The notes beneath the pieces were generated by a model. The model had not been told where the DNA came from, ran no database searches, and was given only the letters and a program-made list of their open reading frames with translations. Below are positions 31,968-43,445 of a stretch of DNA of 64,000 nucleotides, piece by piece (position 1 is the first letter of the stretch; each line of letters begins with the position of its first letter). The DNA comes from Nematopogon swammerdamellus (taxonomy: Eukaryota > Arthropoda > Insecta > Lepidoptera > Adelidae). The stretch is from the NCBI GenBank assembly GCA_946902875.1, contig OX336340.1, positions 10,121,566 to 10,185,565 of the forward strand, given 5' to 3'. Position numbers and translations under genes: made by a program.

Positions 31968-32355
31968 TTTAGGATTCCGTACCTCATAAATAAGAGAACA
32001 AAACTTAACCCTTATAGGATCAGTCTCGTGTCTGTCTATCTGTCCGTCCGCATAGCGTAAATCAAGGATGAATGGCGTAAATGAACGCATTTCGTATTTT
32101 GGGGGACATAGAAAGTTAATTATTTTTTTCAAGTGCATCATGCGTTATTTATAAGAAATACAAATATATTTTTTTTATAAAATTCACAGTTTAAAAGAGT
32201 CTTATCAAAGAAAATATACGAAAATTGACCATCCCACTCCCAAATTTTGAAAAAAATAGGGAATATAGGGCCTTTCTTATAGTCTACAGGAAACCATAAA
32301 CAAAGATCCTAAGTCTTACAGTTCTCTCGGAAAACAGAATTGTACGGAACCCTCT
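31968..32355 (+). mobile_element. Element C copy
   Basis: taggattccgtacctcataa, ggatcagtctcgtgtctgtc, then cgtaaatgaacgcatttcgt, aaaatatacgaaaattgacc and a closing acagaattgtacggaaccct. Confidence 0.75.
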
Positions 32356-32829
32356 CTACATATATTCGTTACCTACTAGGGCGTGTTTTCTATGGAAATA
32401 TTCAGTGAGTTGAAATGTTCGCACTATATAAGTAATATAAAATGTATAAGTGTGATATCTATAGAGTAGAAGCTGCAAGCAAAGGAGAGGCGGCAGTGTG
32501 TCGGCAATGAAGTGTTAACTCCGCGTCACTTATCGATGCTATCTGATGCGCCGGCGCAGGACGCGGCTCCAGCATGAAATTCTCTCGTTAGCATCGACGA
32601 GCCAAGAAGCCTGCCGACTGAGCGCCGAGGCAGGAGGTATGGGACAGAACGTGTCGACCGATAGTCGTATTGCCAGCTGAAATGTAGCAATGAATGGAGG
32701 TAAGTAACTGTTAGGAAAGGCGATCAGGGGTTTCTCATGTCTTAAAGCCAAGCCCGCTTCAACTGTCGCGAAAGTTTAATGTCAAAGAGAAATCGAGGTG
32801 ATCATTCGCAGCGATATTGGCGATCTCTG
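32356..32829. other. No gene seen
   Basis: Mixed composition. Nothing recognised. Confidence 0.4.
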
Positions 32830-32925
32830 ATTGATCATCATCATGAGCCCGTAACGGGGTCCACTGCTGGACATATGTTACTACCACACGCGGTCTTCCG
32901 CGCTTCTCATCCATCCACTCCTTGC
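32830..32925 (+). mobile_element. Retroposon scrap with 'gtccactgctggacata'
   Basis: atcatcatcatgagcccgta, then ggggtccactgctggacata and cgcggtcttccgcg. The core is repeated at 47230-47255. It is a widespread lepidopteran repeat motif (recalled). Confidence 0.55.
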
Positions 32926-33189
32926 TACCGCAACATAGGGATACTTTGGTAAATAATTTTCAAATTATATACTTCATAATTGAATCAATGTTTTCATTTA
33001 TCACTAAATGTATAAGAGAAAACATGAATTATGGGATTTTCTTTGTCTACATAATATGGACAGTATATACTGTCCATAATATTATGGCAATACGGATATC
33101 GGAAATGAAGAACTTTTTGAAAAAAAAAAAACAAAGTGATCAAAGATATACTGAGTCCCCCAGGATCCCAAAGGATACTTTGATCACCT
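32926..33189. repeat. Palindromes
   Basis: taatatggacagtata / tactgtccataata at 33052-33083 is almost perfectly palindromic. gtgatcaaagatata (33137) and tactttgatcac (33177) form another pair. Confidence 0.65.
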
Positions 33190-34079
33190 AGTCTCTGCGG
33201 AACATCAACGTAGCCCAGCTAAAATGACCACAAATAAAATAACATAAAAAATTGCATTTTTACTTTACAGGATACAGGTAGTTTTGTGTAGTGGGGGAAC
33301 TTTGATCAAATTAAAGCATCTTCTACAATTCTACATATCTTCTACAATTATTAAAAATTAATTTTATTCCTTACAATACATAGTGTTAATTGTCTGTCAA
33401 CTACACAATTGGTCCATCGGCACAGCCAGCCATGGAGATTTTCATAAAAACATTAAAGCTGAAGAGCTTACAATTATAAAATAAGACAATCAATCAGGCA
33501 TTAGAGATAAATATATACACACATAAAAATTAAAACCTAAACTTCTAGAATGTGTATTATTTCAGTCTGTATGGAACAAATTCCCTTCAGTGTCCATTTC
33601 CACTGAAGGATTCGACTGAGTCATGTGTAGTTATATTTTTGCTCTTGATCACGACAGAAGAATGGTCAGTTTCTCATCGTTGGTGAACACTGTTATAGAG
33701 GATCTGGTGCACGTATACTTGCCTAAAGCGTGCCAGATGGAATTTTAAGTGCCTCAAAAAATCACGAAGTGTGTATCTTCCTTCTACCCCTGCCCTTATT
33801 TAGTACTTCTTCTAAAGCGTTTAGAGTGTAGCCGCGGTACTGTCGACTGCCGAGTACTCTTTGGTGTTTGTGTGGTATCTCTCTGAAACAAGAATTGCTT
33901 AGATTTAGTCATTTATTAATAGCTGTTTATGTGATGGGGCAGGGCGAGAGTAAATTCTTCAGTGACACTCTTCTAGTGCACAACCGTGCAGACCTTCTCA
34001 AGATACCTATTCACCAGCATGGCGTCTATGAGTATCATCACATCCAATAAGACCGGACTTCAGCCGGGCAGCAGACAAG
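33190..34079. other. No gene seen
   Basis: AT-rich, with short chance frames. Confidence 0.4.
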
Positions 34080-34420
34080 ACGCGCGCCGCAGTTCCCCAC
34101 CGCCGCCGCCACACCGCCCGCGCCGGCGGCGGCGCGGAGGCGTGGAGGACGATCTAGATCGCGATTCTAACCCCGCGAATACCTTTAATATTCACAGAGG
34201 GAAGCGGCGCCTTTCCTGCGTTTTTGTAGCGGCGGCGTAGTTAAGTATTTCGTCACGTTGGCGACGCGGGAGATGGTATCGCAAAAGGCGGGAATCGTTT
34301 GTTTTCGCCGGTGACAATTGGTAACACTGTCCGCGACGACGCTAGCGCCGCCGCCTCCGCCGCGCCGCCCGCTGCCTTCGCCGCACCGCATCGCGAGGCC
34401 GACACACACGGACCGATTAA
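34080..34420. other. GC-rich islets
   Basis: ccgccgccgccacaccgccc (34099) and gcgccgccgcctccgccgcg (34345). No supported exon. Confidence 0.35.
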
Positions 34421-34712
34421 TTTTCTTTTCTGCGAGATAGGAATCAAGATAGGGCCGGTGCATATATTAAGAATAGTGTAGTTTGCATTGTGTAGCATGC
34501 ACAGGAATAGGGCTTTTTGTTTTATCTTTTATAAAGCTGGGAACGAAAAATATATTTTAAAAACTCTTTGTTTGCTACTCTATTTTAAAAAACACACATT
34601 TTGCCGACATGAATTCGGCGATGATGGGAGAATCATAAACTCACAAATATTTTCAGGTGAAGCTTTCTTTCTAATAGAAAATATTGTATAATACTTGGGC
34701 AGACTTTGAATT
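34421..34712. other. No gene seen
   Basis: AT-rich. Confidence 0.4.
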
Positions 34713-34800
34713 CCAGTTATTTTTCTAAGCTGTTTTTAGAAACAGCTTAGAAAGATAACTGGATTTCTTCCAGTCAACGTTAGGGTTGACTGGAAGAAAT
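34713..34800. repeat. Two adjacent hairpins
   Basis: Hairpin 1: ccagttatttttctaagctg / ttt pairs with aaacagcttagaaagataac / tgg with one mismatch and a 4-nt loop. Hairpin 2: atttcttccagtcaac pairs with gttgactggaagaaat across a short loop. There is no spacer between them. Confidence 0.85.
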
Positions 34801-34975
34801 CACTATTAGTAATAAGTTCACCTTTGTACGCTATTTTTCTATCTGTATGCGTTTTTTTACCCGACTACGGCGAAGAAAAAAGGAGTGTTATGATTTTTTT
34901 AATGTAAATATTTCTATTCTTTATCTTATCTTGTTATTATTCTTATATTTTGTTATTGGTGTACAATAAAGAAAG
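34786..34975 (+). mobile_element. Probable LINE 3' end
   Basis: ggttgactggaagaaatcac, then aataagttcacctttgtacg, a TA-rich run and attggtgtacaataaagaaa with a polyadenylation-type aataaa. This order is a familiar lepidopteran LINE 3'UTR. The exact family is not assigned. Confidence 0.55.
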
Positions 34976-35094
34976 GATCTTCTGCTTTAATCTATCTTTT
35001 AAAATGTCTTTACAATCCTTAGTATCGTTAACTTATTTTTAACAGATTTTCTATTGCCTAGTGCTACAGCGTCCCTGATCCTCGTTTGAAGAGT
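34976..35094. other. Unassigned sequence
   Basis: Short linker. Confidence 0.4.
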
Positions 35095-35320
35095 GGAGTG
35101 CTCTCCTCGGCCGGGAATGCCGTCACGTGCTGGCGCGCCGCTTCGGACACGGCTGCGGCGTTGCGGGGGCGGGTGCGGGAGAGGGGTGCGGAGTGCGCGC
35201 GCGCATCTGATAACGCGGCTCGTTACTGCGCCTGCGCCGCCGCTGCGCCGCACAGTCCATGGGAATGCGCCCGCGAGCTGCTCCACCACGCCAGCGGGAG
35301 AGAACAACTCTGCTGAGCTG
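35095..35320. other. GC-rich, CpG-rich islet
   Basis: Long frames on both strands (123 codons minus; 95 and 76 plus) all cross the same GC-rich block and none has a motif. A GC islet explains them. Confidence 0.4.
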
Positions 35321-35529
35321 AGCGGGTTATGTATGACTGCTAAAGACATTGCAGTGGTGAGCTTAAACATAGGTACCTGAAAAGCGTTGCTTTAGTTACC
35401 TACAAGTTTGGTAATATAAAGTCGGGACCTTTTGAAATTCCTTTCAATCCCTGCTGTACGAGGCAACCAGGGCGGAGTCTATAGGAATATTTCTCACGAT
35501 GTTTTTTTGATTATTTTCAAAACAAAGTG
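35321..35529. other. No gene seen
   Basis: AT-rich. Confidence 0.4.
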
Positions 35530-35905
35530 TATGTCTCGATAGCTCAGTAGTGCAGACAGTCGACTGTCGCAACGCTGGGCCAGTCAGTACTTGGATGGGT
35601 GACCGCTCGACCGTTGGAGGCTGACTGTTGTTCGGATTCCACGTAAAACTGTAGGTCCCTTCCCTTCTTACCTTACTATGTGGTAGGGTTCAACCCGCCC
35701 GGGTTGGTACCACCGCACTGAATGAAACGTCGGTCGAAACGGCTATGTAAATAGTTTGTGTTTTCCGTCCGGTTCAGTGTAGCCGACATGAAATGAAGGG
35801 AAGCACTGACATGGCACCAAGTTCACCCGGTGTTATGGGCTGACATCACGGATGTTGTAGGTGTAGGTGATGTAGCCAACCGTATCAGTTTCCATAAAAA
35901 AAAAA
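35530..35905 (+). mobile_element. SINE-A, nearly complete plus-strand copy
   Basis: Head: ctcgatagctcagtagtgca (tRNA A-box-like), then aacgctgggccagtcagtac / ttggatgggtgaccgctcga (5S rRNA-like, 35570-35611, with ~15 bases before it deleted relative to other copies). Central domain: gtaaaactgtaggtcccttc, then gtggtagggttcaacccgcc and gggttggtaccaccgcactg. Tail: gggctgacatcacggatgtt, with a small duplication of gtaggt, ending gtatcagtttccat and A9. A short aaagtg flank on both sides may be the target duplication. Confidence 0.88.
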
Positions 35906-36709
35906 GTGACTACCGGCTGTTCAAAATCGAGTTTCTGAACTTTGTTCGGTACAGAATGTATACTTACGCGCATACCTGCAGATTTTCTTAGGATGTTTTG
36001 ACTGACTGAAACAATGTTCCTTGTTACACTTGCATCTCTCTGATCTCGTCCCGTGCAGTTAAGTGGACGCCATATTGGCTTTGTTGCGGAATCTCCGCAA
36101 TGTTATTGGTGTGTTTTTGCTAGTGACCGCAAAAATGTCGCCGCGGGTGTACATTGTCACACATCCCGGTGTTGCGACACGACGCGGCGACGAGGCGCGA
36201 CGCATCACACGAGACATGTTCGACATCGATGAGGAATGAGTGGAGATCCGATACCAGAGCCTATCAAACATTTTTGAATTACGAATTAAATACTCGTTCA
36301 ACCCTTGGAAAAATTACGCGGAAGTAACGAAAAATAACGGCCCCCATAATGTTTGAATGAGCATTGTCTATAAATAAAAACTAATAGTATTTATGTTTAT
36401 TATTAGAGCAAGCATATACATTTTCACAAATGTTTCATAAAAAACTAAACGCGTGTAACTTCTGAATTTAAACACAAAATGAAAAAAAAAATATCGGTCA
36501 AGCGCGAGTTTTACTCACGCAATAACTCAACAAAATAAAAAAAAAGTATCACATTTATATATTTTTTATTATATTTCAATAACATAAGCAGCTTAAAAAA
36601 TTTAAACTAAAATGTAGACAGAAATGGAGACAAGCTTGACATTATGTCTAACTAAAGTAACAAATTAATACATATCAAATATAAAAATATAATATAGGTT
36701 AGGTTAGAA
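35906..36709. other. No gene seen
   Basis: An 80-codon minus frame (36301-36059) has no motif. The rest is AT-rich. Confidence 0.4.
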
Positions 36710-36714
36710 GATGC

Positions 36715-37150
36715 GTCGCGCAAATCCAACGCGCCCAAACACGATGGACTTATGGCTTCCTTCCGGCTCTATCATCAGGACCCTGGAAATCATATATGAC
36801 TAGAATACTTGCGAAGACAAATCCAACGAACCCAAACCCAAACTTGGTGGATTTATCATGTGTAGTTTAGGAGTTCCTATGGCTTCCTTCTGGCTCCATC
36901 ATCAGGACCCTGGAAATAACATATGACTAGATTACTTGCGAAGACAAATCCAACGAGCCCAAACACGGTGGATTTATCATGTGTGGTTTAGGAGTTCCTA
37001 TGGCTTCATTCCGGCTCCATCATCAGGACCCTGAACATCATATATGACAAGAGTACTTGCGAAGACAAATCCAACGAGCCCAAACACGATGGGCTTATCA
37101 TGTGTAGTTTAGGAGTTCCTATGGCTTCCTTCCGGCTCCATCATCAGAAC
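36715..37150 (-). repeat. Tandem array, 121-bp unit, ~3.6 copies
   Basis: The marker atcatcagga falls at 36771, 36898, 37019 and 37140 (tcatcagaac), spacing 127, 121 and 121. Each unit contains gcgaagacaaatccaacg, ccaaacacg and gtttaggagttcctatggct. On the minus strand the unit matches 13918-14025 inside element D. Confidence 0.9.
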
Positions 37151-37609
37151 CAAACTAACAAACTAACAAAGTCACCCGAGGATCTGTAGAGCATTCGGAT
37201 ATTCCTCCTCGCTCTCTACGCTTTTGCACTTCCAAAAGTCGATTTCACACTCTCAGCGAAAACGGAAAAAATTGAGGGAGGCACGAACCATCATCGATAG
37301 ACGAATGCTTTTTTTAAATGTAGCCCAAAGTTTAAATCTAAACAGGTTTTTTTAATTTTTTGAAATCACATAAATTTTTGAGATATAAGAGATTTAGTTA
37401 AAAAAAAATAGAATTTTTCACATTTTTGCATAATTTTTTTTTTACTTTTTCGAAAAATCACCATCTTGTAGCCCTAGCCGATACGCGTCGTTTGAGCCCT
37501 CAACCACTCGCGTAGCCCCAAAACTCGCGACACCAGGACGATTTCACACTCTCAGCGAAAATGGGGGCTATACTGAAGCGATCGAAAAAAGATTTTCAAT
37601 GTTAAAACT
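37151..37609. other. No gene; 23-bp direct repeat pair
   Basis: cgatttcacactctcagcga (continuing aaa) is present at 37240 and again at 37539. Otherwise AT-rich. Confidence 0.45.
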
Positions 37610-37912
37610 TATCCTTCTATCTTTTGTATATGCCATACCAAACTACCTGTCGCGCCATCTATCATTGAGTAGCGTGAACATAATTTATTGTTAGCACGTC
37701 TCTTGTATGGGGACCCCTAATTTTTTACTTAGGTATTGTTTGTATTATTATTTCTTGGCATATCATCCATAGCAACACATAATATTCTATGAAAATTTCA
37801 ACCGGCTACCTATTGCCCTAGGACGGACGGACGAACGGATAGATAGACGGACAGACTGACGTTGCAGGCTTAGTAATAGGTATTTCCGTATGGATACGGA
37901 GCCCTAAAAACA
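37610..37912 (-). mobile_element. Element C2 copy, inverted
   Basis: gcgccatctatcattgag, tgtatggggacccctaattt, ttcaaccggctacctattgc, a ggacggacggacg run and a closing ttccgtatggatacggagcc. Confidence 0.7.
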
Positions 37913-38835
37913 CGAGTTTGCCTCAACGATGGGGCGCACGCAACCGCATATGTGCGCTTGCGCCTCTATGCGATGTAGCCCCCAACGGACATTTTCCAAA
38001 TCATGGGTATGTTAAAACAAACAGTGTTCCTAGCGGTTGAATTAACTGTTAACACTATAACTATTGTTGAATTTATGAGAAAGTAATATAATGTTACATT
38101 AAAATGTCCTTTCGTAAATTATTTTTTATCTTTATTTCGTAAACTGAAAACTTGTAGTTCTGCTAATGAACGTTCTATGACTTTGGCGAAAATTTTAAAA
38201 GGGTGAACTGATTATACTTGTGTAAGTACCGAAAGCAAGTTTAGAGTTTGTCGAAAGGTCGAATAAGTGCAAATGTTGAGGAGGAGCGAGTTTCATAGTG
38301 ATGTGTATCGAGGTCATGTCCGCCCCGCACGCACGTCGACTCCGCCGCCCGGTCTCGCTGAGAAGCGATTAACATTGCCAACGTTCCTCCCACCCGAGGC
38401 GCACCACCCAACAGTTAGGTATGTTGTGTCCTTTTTGCTGCACCCTTAATGCGGTGTGAAGTTTTAAGTTCATTTGACCTAAAGCTAACCTACCTAACCT
38501 AACCGAATAAATACTATAATATAATTAATTTAGCAAAGATAAGTCTACGTAATGGAGTTTGGCTGAGCATTCAACAATTATTTTATAAGTGTGCCTACAG
38601 GTTCTTCAGCCTATAAAGAAGGCTACATTTATGTATCCCCATTCAAAAATATTTCTTTATTATTTAATTTTATTTATTTTGAAAATCAACGGCATAAATC
38701 TAATTATAAAAAATTGCAAACTGTCTTAAGCAGCGGTATTTTGATGCTAATGATTGGTTTACCTATTAAGTCAGTAATACAACATTTTAATACAAACACA
38801 AGTTATAATAATAGAAGCTTAGTTGAGTTGTGTTA
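37913..38835. other. No gene recognised
   Basis: A 102-codon plus frame from 38591 reads into the next repeat and has no motif. Confidence 0.35.
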
Positions 38836-39160
38836 CCGTGTGGGGTCGCTACTTAAAAATAATAGTCGCACTGCATCTCTCCTCGTGCATGTCGTATAAG
38901 GCGACTAAGGGATAAGGACAAGATGTCGGACATAAGGGCGACAGGCTAGCCACCGTGTCTTGGCTGGCATGGTCCTTCCACCGATGTAGCAGGTGGGTAT
39001 TCGTGCCTTACTTGCTGCTTGATAGTTATCTTGTCCTAATACTTTGCTAAATGTCTGGTCGGTGTTGTGCTGTAATTTACCAGAGTACTTGCTTACAACA
39101 ACGACTACTCTGCTAACCCCGATTGTCGGGATAAAGCGTGTGGTATGTGCATGGTTAGGG
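38836..39160 (+). mobile_element. 'aaggcgactaaggga' retroposon, copy 1
   Basis: taccgtgtggggtcgctact, then gcactgcatctctcctcgtg / catgtcgtataaggcgacta, followed by agcaggtgggtattcgtgcc, ggtgttgtgctgtaatttac and ccccgattgtcgggataaag. It stops short of the tail. Confidence 0.7.
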
Positions 39161-39204
39161 TTGTTCATTGATTTGAGCTTTTAAAGTATTTTAGTAAACG
39201 TAAA

Positions 39205-39505
39205 ATTGATGTCGTAAAAGGCGACTAAGGGATAAGGACAATATATCGTGCTAAAGGGCGACGGGTTCGCCACCTCTCACCTTGGCACGGTACTTCCACC
39301 GAGTCAAGCAGCAGGTGGGTCTTCGTGCCTTACGTGCTGCTTGATCGATTTAATCTTGTTCGAATACTTTGCGAAACGTGGTGGTCGGTGTTGTGCTGTA
39401 ATTTACCAGAGTGCTTGCAGCACAACACCGATTACTCTGCTTACCCCGATTGTCGGGATTCAGCGTGTGTGATATGTATGTAATGTATGTATGTATGTAA
39501 AATTG
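39205..39505 (+). mobile_element. 'aaggcgactaaggga' retroposon, copy 2, with (TATG)n tail
   Basis: It starts inside the conserved module at gatgtcgtaaaaggcgacta and parallels copy 1 throughout (agcaggtgggtcttcgtgcc, ggtgttgtgctgtaatttac). It ends gtgatatgtatgtaatgtat / gtatgtatgt. The tetranucleotide tail is typical of this lepidopteran retroposon (recalled). Confidence 0.75.
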
Positions 39506-39776
39506 AAGAAAGATGAAATAAAGTTCTAAAGCAAAGAAAATAAAGGGATAAAAACCGAGGTTTGTGTGTGGTGAGGATCACTCGGGTTCTCTCTCACCCA
39601 CCTCAGTTAGGGTGTGATAATGTGTGTGTATATGTGACGTATATGTGTGTGTGGTGTGTGAGTATGTATATTTATAAATAAGGTTAAGGTATCATTTTCT
39701 CACTTCAAAAGTGGGACTTTGAAGTGTTCGATCTGCTGAGATACATAACGAAAATGGAAAATCCTTTTAAAATGTA
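39506..39776. other. (TG)n-rich sequence
   Basis: gtgtgtgtatatgtgacgta and related TG-rich stretches at 39615-39675. No gene. Confidence 0.5.
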
Positions 39777-40128
39777 TGCTACGTCACCTACTACATCCGT
39801 GATGTCAGCCCATGACACCTTGGTGAACTAGGTGCCATGTCAGTGCTTCCCTTCGATCGTGTCGAATACACCGAACTGGACGGAAAACACGAACTATTTA
39901 CATAGCCGTTTCAACCGATCTGTAATTCAGTGCGGTGCCGGTGGTACCAACCCGGGCGGGTTAAACCCTACCACCTAGTAAGGTAAGAAGAGAAGGTACC
40001 AACAGTTTTAATGGAATCCGAACCACCGGTCAGGTCAGCCATCTATAAGTACTGACCGCGCCCAAGTGTGCTTATGATCACGACCGAGAGTCGACCGACC
40101 GCACCACTGAGTTACGATACCGCTGACA
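39777..40128 (-). mobile_element. SINE-A copy
   Basis: ctacgtcacctactacatcc, then gtgatgtcagcccatgacac, central domain ggtggtaccaacccgggcgg and ctaccacctagtaaggtaag, then the head down to gagttacgataccgctgaca. Part of the 5S-like box C region is deleted. Confidence 0.8.
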
Positions 40129-41589
40129 GTATCTGACAATGGCTGTTACGCAGGTAGACAGAGAATAGGTTACGGTTTATAATATGCGATCCAAAATAAT
40201 GATTGTTTACAAAATGGAAGTGGGTGGATCAATATGTTGTCATATTTTCTTTGCAAATATAAATGTGGCGGTATTTTATTTCAAGTTTGCATTAATTGAG
40301 AATGCGATGTGATAAAGTTCACCTAAGTTCCCTACCTAAAAATTTCTATCAATCCGATAGTATCAAATATAATTTGTGCTTATCCATAAAATATTATGCT
40401 ATGAAAATAGTATTCGTAACCAAGAAAGCAAATGAGATGATTAAAATGTGGAAATAAAATTAAATACGAAAATTGTCAAGACTTTTTCCCTGGACTTAAA
40501 ATTGTATTCAGTGTCCCCCCAGTTTGATTTCCAATTCCCCTATTTTGATCTTCTGTAATTACTTTCCCAGAAACTAGCTAGAAATTTGGCTACGATATTA
40601 TTTAGGTATCTAAATGTTCACATAGATTTTAGAGATTTAAATCAACAGAGAGTGCCAGCTAACTTTCTACTGTAAACATTACCATTGTCTATTTTTTTAG
40701 GGGTAAAACGCAGAACTCAAAAAAGGAATATAAATATCGTAACGCGATGACTTCTTATTGTGAAGAGCAGTGCTGCCATACAAAAACTATATGTGATACC
40801 TGCAAATTATAATATATCACCATTAATCAAATAATTGTTCTCCCTTTAGTTAGACTATCTGTTTTGCATTGTAATACAATCATAATATAAAATAGCAAAA
40901 TATGGCATTTATGATTTTTTTAGCTAAGAGTTTTCGGGGACGTTAATGACAGGCGACTGATATGTATACACAGATCAAGTGCGCGGAGTTACGCTTACTT
41001 GTGGTACACACGGCGTGTAATAGCTCTACTTCTACACGTTTTAATGTTCTGTGGGAAAAAGAGAAGAATCCAGACTTAACTCTGCCAAACTTTACCCTTC
41101 CTTCACACGTGATCCAAACGTGATTTTGCCATAGTGTTTCTATCAAATTAGTATTGAAGGTACGAGTGCATCTAATATCTACATAGATATGCTAGCACAA
41201 TAGGTATCTGCTCGTTTGTAGTTATACAGAACGAAAGTGCCCAGATTACTATAAGGTAGATTTTAATATTAAAATGAAAGCTCATCCCGTGCGGTACTCG
41301 GCCAAAGCGCTCCAAATTATAGTCTTTTGGCTTTGAATATAATATAATGAAATGTGCGTAAAGGTTTATAAAAGCGATGGGGCATAATAAAATATGTAAC
41401 ACTGCCTCCTGGCGGCCATTACTCAGCCTCACCTTGTTATTATCCACGCATATTCCACTTTATTTATTTATTTATACGGGCACCTACTTGCTAACCTAGC
41501 TAACTTAACTTGAGCTTGTTATGTACACGTTAATATACTTACGTATAGGTTCCAACACCTAGATACTATTACGTAAAAGTAAAACACGG
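40129..41589. other. No gene recognised
   Basis: AT-rich. Minus frames at 41146-40943 and 41447-41172 have no motif. Confidence 0.35.
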
Positions 41590-41972
41590 GATTTTTTATG
41601 TAATCCGATACTGAGTCGGAGAGACCATAGCTCATACTCCGACCAGCCAATATCACCTCCGTGAAGGTAGGTGCCATGCCGGAGACTTACCTGGATTGCT
41701 GGCTATACTGGACTAGAGGAGACAATATCCGAGGCTGCTATCTTGCATCCAGTACGGTGTTACCAACCCAGTCGGCTACAATTTGAACCTACCACCCTTA
41801 CTAGGTGGAGCAAGGGAAGGGTAGGTCCCTCCTGTTTTACACAGGTTCCGAACGGTGAAACACCCAGGTGTAGGTGTGCACGTAATTTTTTTCGTCAGAA
41901 AAAACCGCCGACCGGATTCGAACCTCGGACCTCTCGCTTGAGAAGCCGATGCCCAAACCGCCCACCCGCCGG
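41590..41972 (-). mobile_element. SINE-B copy
   Basis: Minus strand: B-box ggttcgaatcc at 41924-41914, with the A-box region decayed (accgcccacccg). The central domain is ctaccacccttactaggtgg and gggtaggtccctcctgtttt. The tail ends ggattacataaaaaa at 41606-41592. The 101-codon plus frame is only the SINE read in antisense. Confidence 0.85.
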
Positions 41973-42090
41973 ATAAAACAGACGACAGATTAATTGTGTT
42001 AATAAACCTCTGGAGAAATGTTATCTATATTTCAAAGAACTAATAAGTATGCCGAACTGAATGTACACTGTTGTACATAAATAATACATT

Positions 42091-42228
42091 TAGCGCGTCT
42101 TGCACCAACACGAGTTTAAAGTTAAGTAGCGAGTTATGGATTTAAACGCGGTTCACACATACAACGGGTGCTAGTTTAACGAGTTAAACTGGTTTATATA
42201 TTAAATTTGTGTTGGTGCAAGTGGGCCT
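42091..42228. mobile_element. ~140-bp MITE
   Basis: tcttgcaccaacacgagttt is mirrored by aaatttgtgttggtgcaagt. gagttaaactggttt lies near the right arm, complementary to the interior. The gcccacttgcaccaac-type end is a common insect MITE end (recalled). Confidence 0.7.
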
Positions 42229-42284
42229 AAGAATAGAATAGAAACTCTTCATTGTACACCATTTGCACACAATTGAAAAAATAC

Positions 42285-42780
42285 CCGGTCAAGTGCGAGT
42301 CGAACTCGCGTTGAGAGTGTTCCGTACCATTCCGTTTTCCCTGAGAACTTTAAGAGACTTAGGATTTTCGTTTAGTTTTTCCTGTAAACTACAAGACAGG
42401 CCCTATACTCTCTATTGTATGCTCGATTTTTGTATATTTTCTTTAATATCTTTAAATTATGCATTTTAAAATTATCAAATATGTAAATATCTTTAATTTT
42501 GGTTCCATTGAAACGTCAAATGATGCAATAGCCAAAAAAAAGTTTTTTAGTTTCTAAATTGTCCCCGAAAATCAAAATTCGTTCATTTACGCTATACATC
42601 CGTAATTGGGTCATCAAATTCTATACATGTACATAATTTCAAATTTTTAGTCCAGTAGATTTGGAGAAAATAAGCTGTGACAGATGGACAGACAGGTAGA
42701 CAGACACCCTTATAGAATCACAAGAGTGATTCACAAGAGTGGGTCTGTTTTTTCCTCTTTTGAGGTACGGAACTCAAAAA
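42285..42780 (-). mobile_element. Element C copy, inverted
   Basis: cccggtcaagtgcgagtcga / actcgcgttgagagtgttcc, then cattccgttttccctgagaa, ttcatttacgctatacatcc, gggtcatcaaattctataca, and gacagatggacagacaggta leading to gaggtacggaactc. Confidence 0.75.
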
Positions 42781-43290
42781 AGAACAGTTCACGAAAAGAA
42801 ACAAGAAATACAGAATTGCGCAAAAGCGGACTTATCATTGCAAGTGATTTCTTCCCAGTCAACCTTTGAGTGATGAGGAATAAAATGATAGAGAAAGAAG
42901 TAAGGGTAGTGCAAGTGAAAGAGAGAAGGAATAATTAAATATCTTCCTTATAGATTGCATTGCTGAACAAGCATTATTGGGACAAGACAAAACAAAAAAT
43001 TATGACTAACTATTTTTGTTTTGTCTTGTCCCGAATGAATTCATTGATTTGTCTCAATGAAATATAAATATCTGTCTGAATGAATATATGTATAATATCG
43101 TTACGGTAATAACTATATCGTTGAGTTTCTATAATTATTACTATTATTCTGTATTGCCTTTTCTTGCAATACAGAATGGCCCAAATCATCGGATGAAAAG
43201 AGAAGTCCTTCAAGAAGTGACAATTTAATCTGTCAGATCAGTCTTTTTTTGTTAGCGAAACCTACAAGTTATATGTAAAAAGTTAAATTA
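42781..43290. other. No gene; LINE-end scrap at 42845-42885
   Basis: cccagtcaacctttgagtga (continuing tgagg) is the complement of 10957-10980. 43080-43215 is AT-rich, with a short gcaatacagaat inverted pair near 43150. Confidence 0.4.
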
Positions 43291-43294
43291 CCAA

Positions 43295-43445
43295 TTAAAA
43301 AAAACCCCAGGCAAATCTTAAAAAATAAAACATTATTTCCGCTTAGTTAATTAAAGGCGTCGGGGGACCAAGTCAATTTTTTTTTACTAGGCGGTCCAAA
43401 GCGGAAATTATTTTTTATTTTTGGGGTGTTGGGGGTTTTTAAAAT
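43295..43445. repeat. Short foldback
   Basis: aaaaccccaggcaaatctta, then attatttccgctt on the left pairs with aaagcggaaattatttttta / tttttggggtgttgggggtt on the right. Arms are about 42 bp with mismatches. Confidence 0.65.

Noticed and set aside
35086..35380. Long frames on both strands
   Set aside because: All caused by a GC-rich islet with few stop codons; no motif.
35530..35611. Possible 5S rRNA or tRNA gene
   Set aside because: Only the internal promoter half of 5S is present, it is followed by SINE sequence, and similar heads recur in other copies. It is a SINE head, not an RNA gene.
41671..41976. 101-codon plus frame
   Set aside because: Antisense reading of a SINE-B copy.
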